In this document: piece after piece, positions 9,200-18,433 of the stretch
How positions within the stretch are numbered: position 1 is the stretch's first letter
How the letters are laid out: each line of letters starts with the position of its first letter
From: G963677325 sp963810555
GTDB lineage: Bacteria; Bacteroidota; Bacteroidia; Bacteroidales; Prolixibacteraceae
DNA length: 64,000 nt
Assembly (NCBI GenBank): GCA_963810555.1
Contig: CAWENX010000021.1
Span: 1-64,000, forward strand
Direction: 5' to 3'
Notes under the pieces: generated by a model
What the model was told of the DNA's origin: nothing
The model's input: the letters and a program-made list of their open reading frames with translations, nothing else
The model's database searches: none
Program-made: the position numbers and the translations under genes

Positions 9200-11793
9200 A
9201 TGTACAAAAAAATTATGTTAATACTCCTGGCTATTTTTGGAAGTCGTTATGTTTTTTCGCAGGTAGTATCCGATAGTACTAATTTTTCTATTAATTATGA
9301 AAATCCCAAAACCTATATACTTGCCGGTCTTGAAGTAACTGGAATTCGTTTTCTGGATACTGAAGTGCTTAAGAACCTTTCGGGATTGAATGTGGGCGAG
9401 GAAATTACTGTCCCAAGTGATCAGATAACGGCTGCGTTAAGAAAATATTGGCGTCAGGGGCTTTTTTCTGATGTTAAAATTTCAGCCACTAAAATTATCG
9501 GAAACAAAATATGGCTGGAAATTTATTTGCAGGAAAGGCCACGTCTTTCAGCTAAACATTATTTATGGTGTATCAAAAAGTGAAAAAGAGGATATTGATA
9601 AAAAAGTGATGCTGTTGGTAGGCGGACAAGTGACTGAAAATCTCATAAGTAATGCTGAAAGACAAATTAAAAATCTTTTTCACTCCAAAGGATTTTATAA
9701 TACGGAGGTAAATATTGTACAAAGGGATGACAGCACAAAGAAAATCAGGTAATTCTTGATATTTATGTGAATAAAAAACAGAAGGTCAAAATCAGTGAAA
9801 TTGATTTTGTTGGAGTGAAACAGCTTAAACCTTCTACCCTGGAAAAGTCAATGAAAAAAACAAAAGCAAGAAAACTGAGGAATATTTTTCATTCTAAAAA
9901 ATTTCTGGAAGACAAGTATGAAGAGGACAAAATAAAACTGATCAAAAAATATAATGAAAAAGGTTATCGGGATGCAATGATCGTGGCTGATTCAATATTC
10001 AAAGATACAATCAATAACACAGTTCGATTGAAATTATGGATTGATGAAGGCAGACGATATTATTTTGGGAATATTCGATGGGTTGGCAATACAATTTATC
10101 CTGACGTTTATTTAAACAGAGTACTCGGAATTAAAAAAGGCGATATTTTCGATCAGAAACTTCTGGATAAAAGGTTAACTGAAGATGATGATGCCGTTTC
10201 AAATGAATACCTCAATAACGGTTATTTGTTCTTTAACCTGAATCCTGTTGAGGTAAAAGTAGAAAACGACACAATCGATTATGAAATGCGTATAATTGAG
10301 GGAACTCAGGCTACTATCAATAATATAGGAATAATCGGAAACACCAAAACAAACGAACATGTGGCCCGTCGTGAACTTTATACCCGACCAGGACAGCTTT
10401 TCAGTAAGGAAAATATTATTCGTTCAGTAAGGGAATTAGGAGCAATTGGGACATTTCAATCCTGAGGCTATTTCACCCGATGTGATCCCGCACCCGGAAG
10501 ACGGTACGGTGGATATCAATTATAAGGTTGAGGAACGTGCCAATGACCAGGTTGAACTTTCGGGAGGCTGGGGTGCCGGAATGTTTGTGGGTACAGTAGG
10601 ATTGAAATTTTCAAATTTCTCGGTCAGGAATATATTCAATAAAAGTGCCTGGAGACCCTTGCCCACAGGTGATGGACAGACTCTCAGTTTAAGGGCCCAG
10701 ACCAATGGTACCTATTATAATTCTTATAACTTCTCTTTCACTGAGCCCTGGCTTGGCGGTAAGAAACCGAATTCGTTCACTATCTCGGTCTATTACGCTA
10801 AACAGACCAGCGGGAATCAAAATTATGATTATGGTGATTATAATCCCTATGGCACTTATGGTTACGGGGGCGCGGGTGCTTATGGCGGTTACGGTTATAA
10901 TCAGTATTCTGGTTATAATTATGGTTATAATCCGTTTGATTATGAAATCACTGAAAAAATGGGAGTTTTTGGTGCCGCTGCCGGATTGGGATACCGTCTG
11001 AAGTGGCCGGACGATTTTTTTACTATGTATCATGAACTTTCTTATCAGCTTTACACCCTGACCAATTGGAAATATTTCCTTTTTCAGAATGGACGGTCTA
11101 ATAATATCAGTTTTAAAACTATTTTCGGACGCAATTCGACCGATAATCCGCTTTACACCCGTACTGGTTCCAATTTCTCTTTTATGTTACAATTTACTCC
11201 TCCCTGGTCTCTGTTCTCGAATAAAAATTATGCCGATCCTAATCTGTCCTCAGAAGACAGGTATCGTTACATAGAATATCACAAGTGGGTATTCAAAGGT
11301 GATGTCTATACGCCGGTCTCGTTTAGATAGAAAATTTATCTTGCGCACTAAATATGAAACCGGATTCCTTGGCTATTATAACAAATATCTTCGGTCACCT
11401 TTTGAAACTTTCAAATTGGGGGGTGATGGAATGTCCGGTTACGAAATGTACGGTAGTGATATAATAGGATTACGTGGATACGAAAATAATTCGCTTACTC
11501 CACCACAAGGAGGATATATATACGAAAAAATTACTATGGAACTCCGTTATCCCATTTCGTTGGCACAATCAAACACAATTTATGCTCTTGCTTTTCTTGA
11601 AGGAGGTAATTCCTGGTATGACTTTAAAGCATATAATCCTTTTAGCATAAAGCGGTCAGCAGGTCTTGGCATTAGGATATTCCTCCCAATGTTCGGCCAG
11701 ATGGGCTTTGATTGGGGATATGGTTTTGACGATGGATATAGTAAAGGTACAGGCGGAAGTCATTTCCACTTTGTTATGGGCCAGCAATTTTAA
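9200..11793 (+). CDS. bamA: Outer-membrane protein assembly factor BamA (frame broken four times)
   Basis: Conserved BamA sequence runs through the whole span but needs four single-base corrections: near 9560 (extra T), 9745 (one A missing from an A run), 10439 (extra G) and 11326 (extra T in TTT). After correction: signal peptide MYKKIMLILLAIFGSRYVF, POTRA domains from ~30 (LAGLEVTGIRFLDTEVLKNL; ISEIDFVGVKQLKPSTLEKS; INNIGIIGNTKTNEHVARRE), and a 16-strand barrel ending in Phe (HFHFVMGQQF). BamA inserts beta-barrels into the outer membrane and is essential. A Tyr/Gly/Asn-rich stretch encoded at ~10822-10940 sits in the barrel, probably in a surface loop. The conserved sequence on both sides of every break favours base-call error over a true pseudogene, but a second bamA elsewhere cannot be excluded. 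Confidence 0.9.
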
Positions 11794-11849
11794 GGCAAAA
11801 TTTGTGGTCTGATTTTTGCCGTGTTAAATGAAATTTAAAACGGTCGGAT

Positions 11850-12365
11850 ATGAAAAAGTTAATTTTAATTTCGGCGTTATTAATTTGTTCGGTAGGCATG
11901 GGATTTGCACAGAAATATGCCTATGTTGATACCGAATATATCCTTGGGAAGATACCTGCGTATAAAGCTGCCCAGGAACAACTTGATAAACTGTCACAAC
12001 AGTATCAGAAAGAACTTGAGACTCTTCACGGAGAACTTGACAAAATGTTTAAGGATCTTCAGTCTGAGGCAGTCTTGCTTTCCAATGATATGAAACGGCG
12101 TCGTGAAGATGTAATTGCTACGAAAGAAAAAGAATACAAAAAGCTTCAACAGCAATATTTTGGTCCTAACGGTGATCTGTTCAAAAAACGGGAAGCCCTG
12201 ATTAAACCGATACAGGATGATGTATTTAAAGCAATTCAGGAAATTGCTGAGCAAGGTGGTTATTCTATTATCTTCGATAAGGCAGGCGGATTAACTTTGA
12301 TCTATACCAATCCAAAATACGATTTAAGCGATCAGGTCCTGCAAAAACTTGGATATAAAAATTAA
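11850..12365 (+). CDS. skp: OmpH/Skp family periplasmic chaperone (copy 1)
   Basis: 171 residues: signal peptide MKKLILISALLICSVGMGFA, then KYAYVDTEYILGKIPAYKAA and a long amphipathic coiled coil (about 45-120, rich in Gln, Lys and Glu) forming the tentacle arms. The C-terminal VFKAIQEIAEQGGYSIIFDK is the conserved body domain. Skp trimers hold unfolded outer-membrane proteins for delivery to BamA, encoded 57 bp upstream. It is the most divergent of the three tandem copies, with KYAYVDTEYIL in place of the TLKFGHIDFQQ motif of copies 2 and 3. Confidence 0.93.
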   Translation: MKKLILISALLICSVGMGFAQKYAYVDTEYILGKIPAYKAAQEQLDKLSQQYQKELETLHGELDKMFKDLQSEAVLLSNDMKRRREDVIATKEKEYKKLQQQYFGPNGDLFKKREALIKPIQDDVFKAIQEIAEQGGYSIIFDKAGGLTLIYTNPKYDLSDQVLQKLGYKN

Positions 12366-12403
12366 AGATTTATATTTGCATTGAAATTTAAATCGAAAAA
12401 GAA

Positions 12404-12910
12404 ATGAAAAGTTTTTCCAGGATTGCATTATTCAGTATACTTCTGTTTGCAGGCAGCTTATCCGCTCAGACCCTGAAATTCGGTCATATTGATTTCCAAC
12501 AGTTGCTTCAGTTGATGCCCGAAAGAGATGCCGCACAAAAGGCAATGGCAAAAGTTCAGGCAGATCTTGATTCCCAAATGGCAACTATGCAGAAAGATTA
12601 TCAGGATAAATATAAAGAATATCAGACTCAGCAAAAAACTTTAAGCGATGCCGTTCGTGCTGCCAAGGAAGATGAGTTGCAAAGTATTGGAACTAGAATA
12701 CAGAACTTTCAGCAGCAGGCACAGGAAAATTATAATAAAGAAGAAGCCAAACAATTTCAGCCTATTATTGAAAAAGCCCGCAAAGCGATTGCTGATGTAG
12801 GGAAAGAACAGGGTTTGCTGTATGTTTTTGAAGTGAACGGCGTTTTGTATCACTCTGATCAATCCATAGATATACTTTCTTTAGTTAAAGCAAAATTAGG
12901 AATCAAGTAA
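12404..12910 (+). CDS. OmpH/Skp family periplasmic chaperone (copy 2)
   Basis: 168 residues with signal peptide MKSFSRIALFSILLFAGSLS, mature start AQTLKFGHIDFQQLLQLMPE, a Gln-rich coiled coil (about 50-110) and C-terminal KEQGLLYVFEVNGVLYHSDQ. It is very close to copy 3, which indicates a recent tandem duplication. It follows copy 1 by 38 bp and is closed by a hairpin terminator, so it ends the bamA operon. Its likely role is the same periplasmic holdase function, perhaps with different client proteins. Confidence 0.92.
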   Translation: MKSFSRIALFSILLFAGSLSAQTLKFGHIDFQQLLQLMPERDAAQKAMAKVQADLDSQMATMQKDYQDKYKEYQTQQKTLSDAVRAAKEDELQSIGTRIQNFQQQAQENYNKEEAKQFQPIIEKARKAIADVGKEQGLLYVFEVNGVLYHSDQSIDILSLVKAKLGIK

Positions 12911-12932
12911 GTAATTGATGATCATATATCAG

Positions 12933-12964
12933 AAAAGGGCGTCGTAATCGATGCTCTTTTTTTG
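12933..12964 (+). terminator. Intrinsic terminator after ompH copy 2
   Basis: AAAAGGGCGTCG-taat-CGATGCTCTTTT pairs with two G-U wobbles and is followed by an unbroken T run (TTTTTTT). It lies 22 bp after the stop codon, a textbook Rho-independent terminator. Confidence 0.8.
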
Positions 12965-13012
12965 GTTTTATGCTCTTTTTTAATGTTACCCGATTTTTTA
13001 TTTATCTTTGTT

Positions 13013-13020
13013 TTTGATCA
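13013..13020 (+). promoter_or_regulatory. Candidate -7 box (TATCTTTG) for ompH copy 3
   Basis: TATCTTTG matches TAnnTTTG exactly. It lies between the copy 2 terminator and the copy 3 start (13064), which implies independent transcription of the third chaperone gene. Confidence 0.5.
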
Positions 13021-13063
13021 CCAATTGGCAACAATATCTAATAATCTTTTAAATAAAAATAAT

Positions 13064-13576
13064 ATGAGAAATATTTGTATTGGAGTATTATGTTGTCTGG
13101 CATTGTTTGCAGGTAAATTGCCAGCACAGACTTTAAAGTTTGGTCATATCGATTTCCAGCAGGTTTTACAGGCTATGCCTGAAAAAGTAGCTGCGGATAG
13201 CGCTTTGAGAAAATTGACCACTGAACTTCAAGCGGAATTAACTAAAATGCAAAAAGATCTTACTGATAAATCCAAAGAATATCTGGTTCAACAGGGCTCA
13301 TTAACAGAAGCAATCCGGGCTTCCAAGGAAGATGAGTTGAATAGCATGAACCAACGGGTCCAAAATTTTCCTCAGCAGGCTCAGGCTAATATCCAAAAAG
13401 AGGAAGCGAGGCTGATGCAGCCGGTATATGAAAAAATACGAAAGGCAATTTCTGATGTCGCCAAAGAAAAGGGTTTATTATATGTCTTTGAAGTCAATAG
13501 TCTTTTGTATCATTCCGATCAGTCGATTGACCTTCTTGTACCGGTTAAGGCAAAACTTGGAATCAAATTAGAATAG
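13064..13576 (+). CDS. OmpH/Skp family periplasmic chaperone (copy 3)
   Basis: The ATG at 13064 (MRNICIGVLCCLALFAGKLPA, then QTLKF) gives a proper signal peptide. The frame extends 34 codons further upstream, but that part overlaps the terminator and promoter and is rejected. 170 residues with the same layout as copy 2: TLKFGHIDFQQVLQAMPEKV, a central coiled coil with long Ala/Gln/Glu runs, and KEKGLLYVFEVNSLLYHSDQ. It has its own promoter-like box and its own terminator, so it is regulated separately from the bamA operon. It differs from copy 2 mainly in the coiled-coil arm, which sets client binding. Confidence 0.92.
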   Translation: MRNICIGVLCCLALFAGKLPAQTLKFGHIDFQQVLQAMPEKVAADSALRKLTTELQAELTKMQKDLTDKSKEYLVQQGSLTEAIRASKEDELNSMNQRVQNFPQQAQANIQKEEARLMQPVYEKIRKAISDVAKEKGLLYVFEVNSLLYHSDQSIDLLVPVKAKLGIKLE

Positions 13577-13594
13577 TAAGTTTGTTTTCTTCAG

Positions 13595-13619
13595 GGGTGT
13601 CGTATCAGATACCCTTTTT
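13595..13619 (+). terminator. Intrinsic terminator after ompH copy 3
   Basis: GGGTGTC-gtatca-GATACCC followed by TTTTTA, 18 bp past the stop codon; one G-U wobble in the stem. Confidence 0.75.
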
Positions 13620-13677
13620 ATTTGACAATCAGTGATATTAAAACTTTTATTAATTTAGTTCTCAAATTTATCATCGA

Positions 13678-14508
13678 ATGTCGGATAATTATCAACCCAT
13701 CGGTATATTTGATTCAGGATACGGAGGACTGACTGTATTAAAAGAAATCTTGTCCAGGTTGCCGCATTACGATTATATCTACCTTGGTGATAATGCACGT
13801 ACCCCTTATGGATCGAGATCATTTGAAGTGGTTTATGAATATACCCTTCAGGCGGTCAAAAAATTATTTTCACAGGGATGTCATCTGGTCATATTGGCTT
13901 GCAATACTGCCTCCGCAAAAGCCTTGCGGACTATTCAGCAGAATGATCTGCCGCATATCGATCCTCTGAGAAGAGTGCTGGGAGTTATCAGGCCAAGTGT
14001 TGAGAAAATTCCTCTTGTCACAGCTACTGGTCATGTAGGAGTATTGGGAACTGCCGGAACAATTAAGTCGGAGTCTTATCCCCTGGAATTAGCTAAGATG
14101 GCAGTCAATTCTCTTACGGTGGTTCAGGAGGCTTGTCCTTTGTGGGTTCCATTGGTGGAAAATAATGAAATCAATAATCCGGGAACAGAATACTTCGTCG
14201 AAAAAAATATCACAAATCTTTTCCGTAAGGATGAAAAGATTGATACCATTATCCTGGGCTGTACCCATTACCCTTTACTGATAAATGTGATCACACGTTT
14301 CTTGCCTGATCATGTTGTCCTCCTCGATCAGGGACCTATAGTAGCGGAAAGCCTGGCCGATTATCTTTCCCGTCATCCCGAAATGGAAGTAAAATGTTCG
14401 AAAGGAGGATCAAGGCGCTACTTTACTACAGAATCGGTAGAGAATTTTGAATCCCGCGCAGGTATTTTTATCGGTTATCCATTGAAGGCAGAAAAAATCA
14501 ACCTGTAA
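13678..14508 (+). CDS. murI: Glutamate racemase
   Basis: 276 residues. IGIFDSGYGGLTVLKEI at the N-terminus carries the conserved Asp-Ser-Gly. The two catalytic cysteines lie in LACNTASA (C75) and ILGCTHYPLL (C195). It interconverts L- and D-glutamate and supplies D-Glu for peptidoglycan. The bamA-ompH-murI order is standard in Bacteroidetes. It follows the copy 3 terminator by ~58 bp and presumably has its own promoter in that AT-rich gap. Confidence 0.97.
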   Translation: MSDNYQPIGIFDSGYGGLTVLKEILSRLPHYDYIYLGDNARTPYGSRSFEVVYEYTLQAVKKLFSQGCHLVILACNTASAKALRTIQQNDLPHIDPLRRVLGVIRPSVEKIPLVTATGHVGVLGTAGTIKSESYPLELAKMAVNSLTVVQEACPLWVPLVENNEINNPGTEYFVEKNITNLFRKDEKIDTIILGCTHYPLLINVITRFLPDHVVLLDQGPIVAESLADYLSRHPEMEVKCSKGGSRRYFTTESVENFESRAGIFIGYPLKAEKINL

Positions 14509-14641
14509 ATTACGAATTAGATGAATTACGGAACTTGAGAATTTATACCCAAAAATTATGTCTTCATAATTGAGTTCCAGACTTAATTTTATGGAAATCA
14601 TGTCATAAGCATTCTTAATTTGTTAATTCAATTCTTAATTC

Positions 14642-15733
14642 TTAATTCTTAATTATTGTCTCCATATCCGCCCTGTTTTCTTCAAGAACTTCAAGATATC
14701 TGACCTGTGCTTTTGATCTGACAAGATTGTGTTCCGGATAGGAAATTTTGTAATAAACATCCCCGTTAAGATAGTCGGTTAAAAATCGCATGGCTTGTTC
14801 CCATGCCATATAAAGACAGGAGAAAGCGAGGTTATCCTTTTCTTTTTGAATAAGAAATGAATTGGCTTCCGAAAGATAACCTTCAGCAAAAGCCTTGAAT
14901 ATCTCACCATTGAATTGTATTTTACCAAGTACCGGCTCATCCTCCGGCGCTTTATTCCCGATTGTACGGATTGCATCTCCGAAATCATATAATGCTGATC
15001 CGGGCATCACGGTATCCAGATCGATAATACAGAGAGCATTATCCTTGTTGTCGAAAAGAATATTATTGATCTTCGTGTCGTTATGCGTGATCCTTAAAGG
15101 CAATGACTTATCATCAAGCCATTTTTGCAATGATGTCATATCCCGGGAACGGTCAAGTATTTTTGTGATCAATTCCTCCGTTTCGCTCACCCGTCCGGCC
15201 TTATTTTCTTCTACGGAACGCCTGAAATCCTTTAATCTGGAAATCCCGTTATGGAAATTGGGAATTGTTTCAATCAATTGTTCTCCCGGCAGATCGGATA
15301 ACTGTTTTTGAAAATATCCAAAAGCACGGGCTGCCATATAAGCCTGTTCAGGATTTTCAATGGCTTCAATGGTTCGGCTCTCAGGGATAAAAAGAAACAA
15401 AGTCCAGTAATTGCCCTCCTCATCCCTGGCAAACATCTCTCCGTTTTTAGCCGGATAGTAGGTCATTACTCTCCGGTCTATATCTTTAACACCTTCTGCT
15501 GACAGTTTTTCGCGGATATGATTTGTCGCTTTTACAATATTTCCAAGCATTCCCGGAACATCTTTAAAAATCCCGTGATTCTTTCTCTGCAGGATATAAT
15601 CATTCCGGTTTTCGGGTGTGGTCTCAATCAGGATTGTATCATTGATATGCCCGTTCCCGTAAGTGGACCATCTCAGGACTTCTGCCTTAACATCAAAGGA
15701 ATTTATAAGCTGGTTTATTGTTTGATCGTTCAT
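14642..15733 (-). CDS. APH-family sugar kinase, N-acetylhexosamine 1-kinase (NahK)-like
   Basis: 363 residues of the aminoglycoside phosphotransferase / choline kinase fold. The substrate and nucleotide loop is near STYGNGHINDTILIET (23-38). The catalytic loop is HNDTKINNILFDN, and the magnesium-binding segment CIIDLDTVMPGSALYDFGD. The HNDTK version of the loop is typical of NahK-type kinases, which phosphorylate GlcNAc/GalNAc at C1; homologues are sometimes mislabelled mucin desulfatase. It lies 74 bp downstream of a sugar nucleotidyltransferase on the same strand and near a NagP-type transporter, consistent with uptake and activation of an amino sugar. The substrate is inference. Confidence 0.8.
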   Translation of the reverse strand: MNDQTINQLINSFDVKAEVLRWSTYGNGHINDTILIETTPENRNDYILQRKNHGIFKDVPGMLGNIVKATNHIREKLSAEGVKDIDRRVMTYYPAKNGEMFARDEEGNYWTLFLFIPESRTIEAIENPEQAYMAARAFGYFQKQLSDLPGEQLIETIPNFHNGISRLKDFRRSVEENKAGRVSETEELITKILDRSRDMTSLQKWLDDKSLPLRITHNDTKINNILFDNKDNALCIIDLDTVMPGSALYDFGDAIRTIGNKAPEDEPVLGKIQFNGEIFKAFAEGYLSEANSFLIQKEKDNLAFSCLYMAWEQAMRFLTDYLNGDVYYKISYPEHNLVRSKAQVRYLEVLEENRADMETIIKN

Positions 15734-15807
15734 AAGTTATATGTTTGCATGATAAAATTAGTTTGGCGCTAAATTCCTTAATTGACTGCTATTCCTTTTA
15801 ATCCTCC

Positions 15808-16704
15808 TTACCATAATTTCTCAGGATACTCTCCGCGTTTCAACAGGCTTTTGATCTTTTGCTGAACAAAAGGCTTGTCTTCCTGGTAAGTAATACCGAA
15901 CCATACAGCATCACACTCCAATACGCGGGTTCTGATTTTTCCCGAAATGATATTCTCATTGATGAGCAACGGGATAAAGTACTCGGATTTCAATTTATTT
16001 CCGTGTATAATTAAAAACTCTCTGAATCCTTTATGCAGGTAATCAAAAACCGAAGGTTTAAATCCCCAAAAGTTCATTGAGACAGGAGTACCTTCTTTAA
16101 TCGGAAACCTTTCATCTTTTTCATAATCAAATATTCCTTCCTGATCTTTTTTAATCTTAAGCCTTTCAGTAATTGAGGAAAGATTTCCCTTTGAATCCGT
16201 TTCACATACACCCCTTGATACCGTGCCGAATTCCGACAGTGTGTTTTCAATATTATACCCAACCATCGAATATTCGTTCTCATCCTTAGAACTGGTCAGA
16301 AAATCAGCCATTACTTTGTAAGCTTGCCGTCCATAGAAGTCATCTGCATTGATGACTGCCATAGGTTCTTTGACAATAGTCTCTGCCATAAGCAAGGCAT
16401 GACCTGTCCCCCATGGTTTTTCTCTTTCAGGGTTAACACTGATCCCAGAAGGAATTTTATCCAAAGATTGATATACGTAATCAACTTCGATCCGGCCTTT
16501 AAGCTTAGGTTCGAATTTCTCTTTAAAGGCTTCCTGGAAATCAGTCCTTATAACAAAAACCACCTTCCCGAAGCCTGTTTGGATGGCATCATAAAGTGAA
16601 TAATCTATGATCGCTTCTCCGTTCGGACCGACCTCGTCCAATTGTTTCAGCCCTCCGTACCGGCTCCCCATTCCTGCAGCAAGTATAATCAATGTTGGTT
16701 TCAT
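15808..16704 (-). CDS. Sugar-phosphate nucleotidyltransferase
   Basis: 298 residues with the glycosyl/nucleotidyltransferase A signature LAAGMGSRYGGLKQLDEVG at the N-terminus, the NADDFYGRQAY metal-binding Asp region (about 118-128), and the substrate-lid segment GTVSRGVCETDSKGNLSSIT. The family couples a sugar 1-phosphate to an NTP to give an NDP-sugar plus pyrophosphate. Together with the adjacent NahK-like kinase it would make UDP- or GDP-linked amino sugars from salvaged monosaccharide, a pairing common in Bacteroidetes. The base specificity cannot be read from the sequence. Start ATG at 16704; the upstream spacer holds a large imperfect inverted repeat. Confidence 0.85.
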   Translation of the reverse strand: MKPTLIILAAGMGSRYGGLKQLDEVGPNGEAIIDYSLYDAIQTGFGKVVFVIRTDFQEAFKEKFEPKLKGRIEVDYVYQSLDKIPSGISVNPEREKPWGTGHALLMAETIVKEPMAVINADDFYGRQAYKVMADFLTSSKDENEYSMVGYNIENTLSEFGTVSRGVCETDSKGNLSSITERLKIKKDQEGIFDYEKDERFPIKEGTPVSMNFWGFKPSVFDYLHKGFREFLIIHGNKLKSEYFIPLLINENIISGKIRTRVLECDAVWFGITYQEDKPFVQQKIKSLLKRGEYPEKLW

Positions 16705-16817
16705 GAATTTATCCTGAAATTATCTCCTTGATTTGTCATCTGGTTTAACGGGTAACAAAAGTATCAATAAAACAGTTGAATTCATAGAAGGAGAGAGGAT
16801 GATTACGCAATGAAATT

Positions 16818-16993
16818 TCCCTGGCCGTACCTTGCCCATACCAGGTCCATATCAAGTCCAAATTATAAACACTATTTATCCAGAACATAAACACTATATT
16901 TCCACTAATTAGTGCAGATATAGTGCAGAAATAGTGCAGATATAGTGTAGAAAATATAGTTTTGGTATGGTCCTGATATGGTCTTGGCAGGGA
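16818..16993. repeat. Large imperfect inverted repeat with tandem ATAGTGCAGA units
   Basis: The left arm (TCCCTGGCCGTACC ... CCATACCAGGTCCATATCAA) and the right arm (TGATATGGTCTTGG ... GGCAGGGA) are imperfect reverse complements. The centre holds about four 11-bp units of ATAGTGCAGAW (16910-16953) facing ACACTAT motifs at 16869 and 16891. It sits between the divergent nucleotidyltransferase and MFS genes. It could be a miniature mobile element or a cruciform regulatory region. Confidence 0.6.
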
Positions 16994-17140
16994 GATGTTC
17001 AAAATATTCCAGTTTTTTTATTGCAAAATGAGTTTAGTACTTTAGGAATTTTAGGATTTTGGGGAAAGGGGTAAGGAAACTAAAATTAAATATTATATTT
17101 GGATCAAATTAATAATTTTTTACATAAAACTGATATTCAA

Positions 17141-18382
17141 ATGAATCAAGCTAAATCGATTGCTAAACCGGCAAGTAGTTATTTGCTTCCGCTTTTCATA
17201 GTCGGGATCATGTTTTTTGCTATTGGCTTTGCTTTAGGTATTAACAGTTATCTGATTCCTTTACTTAAACAAACGCTTCAAATCTCATCCGGAAAGTCTT
17301 ATCTGGTTCTTGCAGCCACTTTTTCGGCTTTTTTAATTTTTGCTTATCCGGCGTCACTGGTTATTAAGAAGATTGGGTACAAACGGACGATGGCGCTTTC
17401 GTTTCTTATGTTTGCTTTAGGATTTTATCTTTTCATTCCATCTGCAAAATTGGAGAGCCTTCCATTATTTTTACTGGCTTCTTTAATCAGCGGGATGGGG
17501 AATGCATTTTTACAGGCATCGGTAAATCCCTACATCACTATTCTCGGGCCTCTCGAGAGCGCCGCCAAACGGATCAGCGTAATGGGAATTTTCAATAAGT
17601 TTGCCTGGCCAATCGCCCCGTTATTCCTTTCATTGATCATCGGGAAGAGTGTTAAGGAGGTCCAGCTTACGGATATCAATATTCCTTTTATGATCATTAT
17701 CGCAGTTTTCATTGTTTTGGGAATTCTTGCTTTTATTTCCCCTCTGCCTGAAGTTAAAGCGGTGGGAGAAGATGAAGGGAGTGTTGAAGACTGCCCGTAC
17801 GCTTCAAACAAGAAATCGATTTGGGAGTTTCCTCACCTGTTATTGGGAGTGCTGACCTTGTTTCTTTACGTCGGCGTTGAAACCATTTCACTGGGAACAT
17901 TGGTCGATTATGCTTCCAGCCTTAATCTGCCGAATCCTGATCTGTATGCCTGGATTGCCCCTGTGGGCATGGTAGTCGGGTATATTTGCGGAGTTATTCT
18001 TATACCCAAGTATATTAACCAGGCCACGGCATTGATTGTATGTTCTTTATTAGCCATATCAGGATCATTGCTTGTCGTTTTTTCACCGCCTGTGCTTTCA
18101 ATCTGGTTTATTTCCTTAATGGCATTGGGTTGTTCATTGATGTGGCCGGCATTGTGGCCCCTTGCAATTGCAGACCTTGGAAGGTTTACAAAGACCGGCG
18201 CTTCATTGCTTGTTACAGCAATAGTCGGGGGAGCTATTATTCCAACTATTTACGGATTTGTTAAAGATGCGGTCGGCGCACAGAATGCATATTGGATCGC
18301 CCTTCCATGTTTCTTATTTATACTTTATTATGCTTTAAGCGGACATAAGGTCAGGACGGCTTTAATTCCTGCAACTGAATAA
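17141..18382 (+). CDS. Sugar MFS transporter, FucP/NagP-like
   Basis: I chose the ATG at 17141 (MNQAKSIAKPASSYLLPLFI), giving 413 residues; a TTG 14 codons upstream is possible. Twelve hydrophobic segments are visible. FFAIGFALGINSYLIPLLKQ in TM1 and SGMGNAFLQASVNPYITILG in TM4-5 are the hallmark sequences of the FHS / FucP-GlcP-NagP proton-sugar symporters of Bacteroidetes. It imports a monosaccharide across the inner membrane. Its divergent placement from the NahK-like kinase and nucleotidyltransferase genes suggests the same sugar, likely GlcNAc or a related hexosamine, by inference. Confidence 0.88.
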   Translation: MNQAKSIAKPASSYLLPLFIVGIMFFAIGFALGINSYLIPLLKQTLQISSGKSYLVLAATFSAFLIFAYPASLVIKKIGYKRTMALSFLMFALGFYLFIPSAKLESLPLFLLASLISGMGNAFLQASVNPYITILGPLESAAKRISVMGIFNKFAWPIAPLFLSLIIGKSVKEVQLTDINIPFMIIIAVFIVLGILAFISPLPEVKAVGEDEGSVEDCPYASNKKSIWEFPHLLLGVLTLFLYVGVETISLGTLVDYASSLNLPNPDLYAWIAPVGMVVGYICGVILIPKYINQATALIVCSLLAISGSLLVVFSPPVLSIWFISLMALGCSLMWPALWPLAIADLGRFTKTGASLLVTAIVGGAIIPTIYGFVKDAVGAQNAYWIALPCFLFILYYALSGHKVRTALIPATE

Positions 18383-18405
18383 ACGTAATCAGTAAACAGT
18401 AATCA

Positions 18406-18433
18406 GTAGAGACGAGGCACGCCGCGTCTCTAC
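18406..18433. repeat. REP-like palindrome, GTAGAGACG family
   Basis: GTAGAGACG-aggcacgccg-CGTCTCTAC, 9-bp perfect arms, lying between the convergent MFS and carbonic anhydrase genes. The same core recurs at 58631-58682. It probably also serves as a bidirectional terminator here. Confidence 0.7.

Noticed and set aside
10689..11033. Long frames on both strands inside bamA (rich in Ile/Thr or Met/Ile)
   Set aside because: They are shadows of the Tyr/Gly/Asn-rich BamA tract, whose repetitive codons leave other frames open.
12962..13063. Upstream extension of ompH copy 3 (34 codons)
   Set aside because: The extension overlaps the preceding terminator and promoter-like box, and the ATG at 13064 alone gives a correct signal peptide.
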